A stretch of 17,644 nt of DNA from Firmicutes bacterium UBA4874 (GTDB lineage: Bacteria; Bacillota; Clostridia; Caldicoprobacterales; DTU083). A program made the position numbers and the translations under genes. The notes under the pieces were generated by a model. It saw only the letters and a list, made by a program, of their open reading frames with translations, was not told the origin of the DNA and made no database searches. The stretch is from NCBI GenBank assembly GCA_002399435.1, contig DHDO01000091.1, positions 1 through 17,644 of the forward strand. Reading direction: 5' to 3'. Below, in pieces: positions 15,649 through 17,644 of the stretch (its first letter is position 1; each line of letters begins with the position of its first letter).

Positions 15649-15727
15649 AGAAGAGGACCGGATAAAGAAGAGGACCGGATAAAGAAGAGGACCAAGTAAA
15701 GAAGATCATCGGATAAAGAAGGTCATT
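15643..15727. repeat. 17-bp tandem repeat overlapping the ileS stop codon, about five units
   Basis: Three perfect copies of GGATAAAGAAGAGGACC (15643-15659, 15660-15676, 15677-15693) are followed by two degenerate ones (15694-15710, 15711-15727). The TAA of the first unit is the ileS stop. As 17 is not a multiple of three, later units put TAA in every frame. Confidence 0.9.
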
Positions 15728-15762
15728 CCGGGTCGGGGAAATACCATAACGGAAAAGAGAAG

Positions 15763-15791
15763 GCGGAGAAGCGAAAGCTCTCCGCTTTTTT
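15763..15791 (+). terminator. Terminator of ileS
   Basis: GCGGAG-A-AGC (15763-15772) pairs with GCTCTCCGC (15777-15785) with one bulged A and a stable GAAA tetraloop, followed by six T (15786-15791). Confidence 0.9.
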
Positions 15792-15871
15792 AGAACCGGA
15801 ACGCGATGAAGGCATCGTGAATTTTGCCGCAGCATCGGTGAAGCCTCAGACAGCCGGGATTATAAAATGTT

Positions 15872-15900
15872 TTGTTTGACGGTTATAATAGTAGTATAAT
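15872..15900 (+). promoter_or_regulatory. Promoter of prfC
   Basis: TATAAT (15895-15900) is a perfect -10. The -35 at 17-bp spacing is TTGTTT (15872-15877). A second TATAAT (15884-15889) and a TTGACG (15876-15881) overlap but do not pair at usable spacing. Transcription would start near 15907. Confidence 0.55.
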
Positions 15901-15957
15901 ACAATAAATCTGTTTGAATTTATGAACGTGAAAAATCAGCAAGGATGTGTAAATACT

Positions 15958-17565
15958 TTGAAATTGGAAGAGGAAATCAGGAAAGAAGTTCATCGTCGCA
16001 GGACATTTGCGATTATATCCCATCCGGATGCAGGGAAAACGACCCTGACGGAAAAACTGTTGCTCTATGGCGGCGCCATCCGCCTGGCCGGCACGGTAAA
16101 GTCCAGAAAATCAAGGAAATATGCGGTTTCGGACTGGATGGAAATCGAAAAGCAGAGAGGAATATCCGTTACCTCCAGTGTCATGCAGTTTGATTATGAC
16201 GGATGCCGGATCAATATTCTGGATACACCGGGGCACCAGGATTTCAGTGAGGATACTTATCGTACGCTGATGGCGGCGGACAGCGCGGTCATGCTCATTG
16301 ACGGGGCAAAAGGCGTGGAGGCGCAGACCATAAAGCTGTTCCAGGTGTGTAAAATGCGGGGCATTCCGATTTTTACCTTTATCAACAAACTGGATCGTCA
16401 GTCCAGGGATCCTTTCGAATTGATGGAGGAAATTGAAAATGTACTGGGAATCCGCTCCTATCCCATGAACTGGCCCATCGGTACAGAAGGAAACTTTAAG
16501 GGGGTGTATGATCGGACGACAAGGCAGATTGAAGCCTTTCGGGGTGGAAATCACGGACGGAGCAAGGTGGATGCCACCATCGGAAGCCCGGATGATCCAG
16601 TATTTCAGGAGTTGCTGGGCGAGCCCCTCTATCAGCAATTGCGGGAGGAGATCGAGCTTCTGGACGGGGCCGGCGATAAATTCGGTATGGAGGAGGTATT
16701 GGCCGGGGATCTGACTCCGATTTTCTTTGGAAGTGCCATGACCAATTTTGGTGTTCGGACCTTTTTGGAAAATTTCCTTAAAATGGCTCCCTCTCCATCG
16801 AGCCGGACCACCTCCCTGGGTAAGGTATCTGCTGAAAGTCCCTTTTTTTCCGGATTTGTATTCAAAATTCAGGCAAATATGAATCCGGCCCACCGGGATC
16901 GGATTGCCTTTATCCGGATCTGCTCCGGCAAATTCACAAAAGGCATGGAGGTCCGGCATGTCCGGGAAGGGAAAACCGTTCGTCTCAGTCAGCCCCAGCA
17001 GTTCATTGCGCAGGACCGCATGATTGTGGATGAAGCCTATTCGGGCGACATTATCGGGATCTTTGATCCGGGCATTTTCCATATTGGCGATACCCTGCTG
17101 GAGGGAAATCAGGATTTCACCTTTGAGGGAATTCCAATGTTTCCTGCGGAACATTTTGCAAGAGTGCGGCTGGTGGATGCCATGAAGAGGAAACAGTTTC
17201 TCAAGGGCATCCGGCAGATTGTGGAGGAAGGTTCCATACAGGTCTTCAAACAGCCGGGTGCCGGCGCGGAGACCCTGATCATCGGGGTGGTCGGCGTTCT
17301 GCAGTTTGAAGTGCTGTCCTACCGGCTGAAGAGTGAATACGGAGTGGAGGTTCAGATCCATACGCTGCCCTATACTGAGGCCAGATGGGCCCTGGATGCC
17401 AAAATAACAGGGGATGTGCTCGCCTATACCGATCAGGCGGTGCTGGTGGAGGATTCCTACCAGCGGCCGGTGGTGCTTTTCTATGACAAATGGGCGGTGC
17501 AGCGGATTGCTGACAAGCTTTCCGATATACATTTTGTGGAAATTCCTCCGTCTGTTTCAGCATAA
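15958..17565 (+). CDS. prfC: Peptide chain release factor 3 (535 aa)
   Basis: RF3 is a translational GTPase that removes RF1/RF2 from the ribosome after peptide release. Numbered from TTG 15958, GTP-binding motifs are HPDAGKTT (22-29), RGISVTSS for G2, DTPGHQD (89-95) for G3, NKLD (143-146) for G4, and GSAMTNFGV later. The C-terminal RF3 domain (FEVLSYRLKSEYGVE) is complete and the length is normal. The start was chosen at TTG because AAGGAT (15941-15946) lies 11 bp upstream and MKLEEEIRKEVHRRRTFAII matches family N-termini. An ATG at 15922 in the same frame would give 547 residues, but it has no ribosome site and lies about 15 nt after the predicted transcript start. The gene stands alone with its own promoter. 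RF3 is distinguished from EF-G by HPDAGKTT and total length. Confidence 0.95.
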   Translation: MKLEEEIRKEVHRRRTFAIISHPDAGKTTLTEKLLLYGGAIRLAGTVKSRKSRKYAVSDWMEIEKQRGISVTSSVMQFDYDGCRINILDTPGHQDFSEDTYRTLMAADSAVMLIDGAKGVEAQTIKLFQVCKMRGIPIFTFINKLDRQSRDPFELMEEIENVLGIRSYPMNWPIGTEGNFKGVYDRTTRQIEAFRGGNHGRSKVDATIGSPDDPVFQELLGEPLYQQLREEIELLDGAGDKFGMEEVLAGDLTPIFFGSAMTNFGVRTFLENFLKMAPSPSSRTTSLGKVSAESPFFSGFVFKIQANMNPAHRDRIAFIRICSGKFTKGMEVRHVREGKTVRLSQPQQFIAQDRMIVDEAYSGDIIGIFDPGIFHIGDTLLEGNQDFTFEGIPMFPAEHFARVRLVDAMKRKQFLKGIRQIVEEGSIQVFKQPGAGAETLIIGVVGVLQFEVLSYRLKSEYGVEVQIHTLPYTEARWALDAKITGDVLAYTDQAVLVEDSYQRPVVLFYDKWAVQRIADKLSDIHFVEIPPSVSA

Positions 17566-17644
17566 CAGATTCTGTCATACGGTTCATGGGAGAGCAAAGC
17601 CTTCCCTGGGTATTGGGAAAGTAAAACAGGGAAACCTAAAACAG
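17566..17644. other. Right-edge intergenic sequence
   Basis: I see no gene, terminator or promoter in these last 79 bases. The prfC terminator, if present, lies beyond the window. Confidence 0.5.

Noticed and set aside
15876..15900. TTGACG with TATAAT as prfC promoter
   Set aside because: The spacing is only 13 bp. TTGTTT at 17 bp is the better geometric partner.
16111..17532. Long minus-strand frame opposite prfC
   Set aside because: It is the shadow of a clear RF3 gene. No motifs or ribosome site support it.

Overview
The window looks like chromosomal DNA of an anaerobic Firmicute of the class Clostridia. The main reasons are a single-chain pyruvate:ferredoxin oxidoreductase, a small DUF3787-type protein, a T-box-like leader in front of ileS, strong AGGAGG-type ribosome binding sites, and TTG/GTG starts. 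The GC content is close to half over most of the window, and the first ~1.2 kb is visibly more AT-rich. Genus and species cannot be fixed from this sequence.

Layout. (1) 1-1180: the 3' end of an ABC exporter ATPase, running off the left edge, and a small three-helix membrane protein. (2) 1180-3780: an intergenic stretch with a perfect sigma-A promoter followed by a short transcript ending in a terminator. A translationally coupled two-gene unit follows, a PD-(D/E)XK-type nuclease and an SNF2 helicase, and then a perfect 35-bp tandem duplication. (3) 3900-4781: a TIM-barrel sugar phosphate isomerase/epimerase. (4) 5009-8557: pyruvate:ferredoxin oxidoreductase. It converges on a 55-aa DUF3787-like gene on the minus strand, and the two share a perfect bidirectional terminator. 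(5) 9183-11385: mnmA (tRNA 2-thiolation) and a ZIP metal transporter. (6) 11456-12118, minus strand: a rhomboid-fold membrane protein with no visible catalytic residues. (7) 12370-15791: ileS, encoding a type-2 isoleucyl-tRNA synthetase with an altered GXHH signature, behind what looks like an internally deleted T-box leader. (8) 15872-17565: prfC, encoding peptide chain release factor 3.

The genes do not form one pathway. Three (mnmA, ileS, prfC) serve translation, and PFOR serves central anaerobic carbon metabolism. The nuclease-helicase pair is the only accessory-looking module and is the best candidate for a little-described system, possibly in phage defence or DNA repair. That role is inference.

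Two features cut across genes. First, short tandem repeats with periods of 7, 17, 18, 30 and 35 bp recur, mostly at or just after stop codons. Second, the ileS leader keeps a T-box-like ACCGCG and a terminator but has no room for a specifier stem. It sits in front of a synthetase of the type associated with mupirocin resistance.
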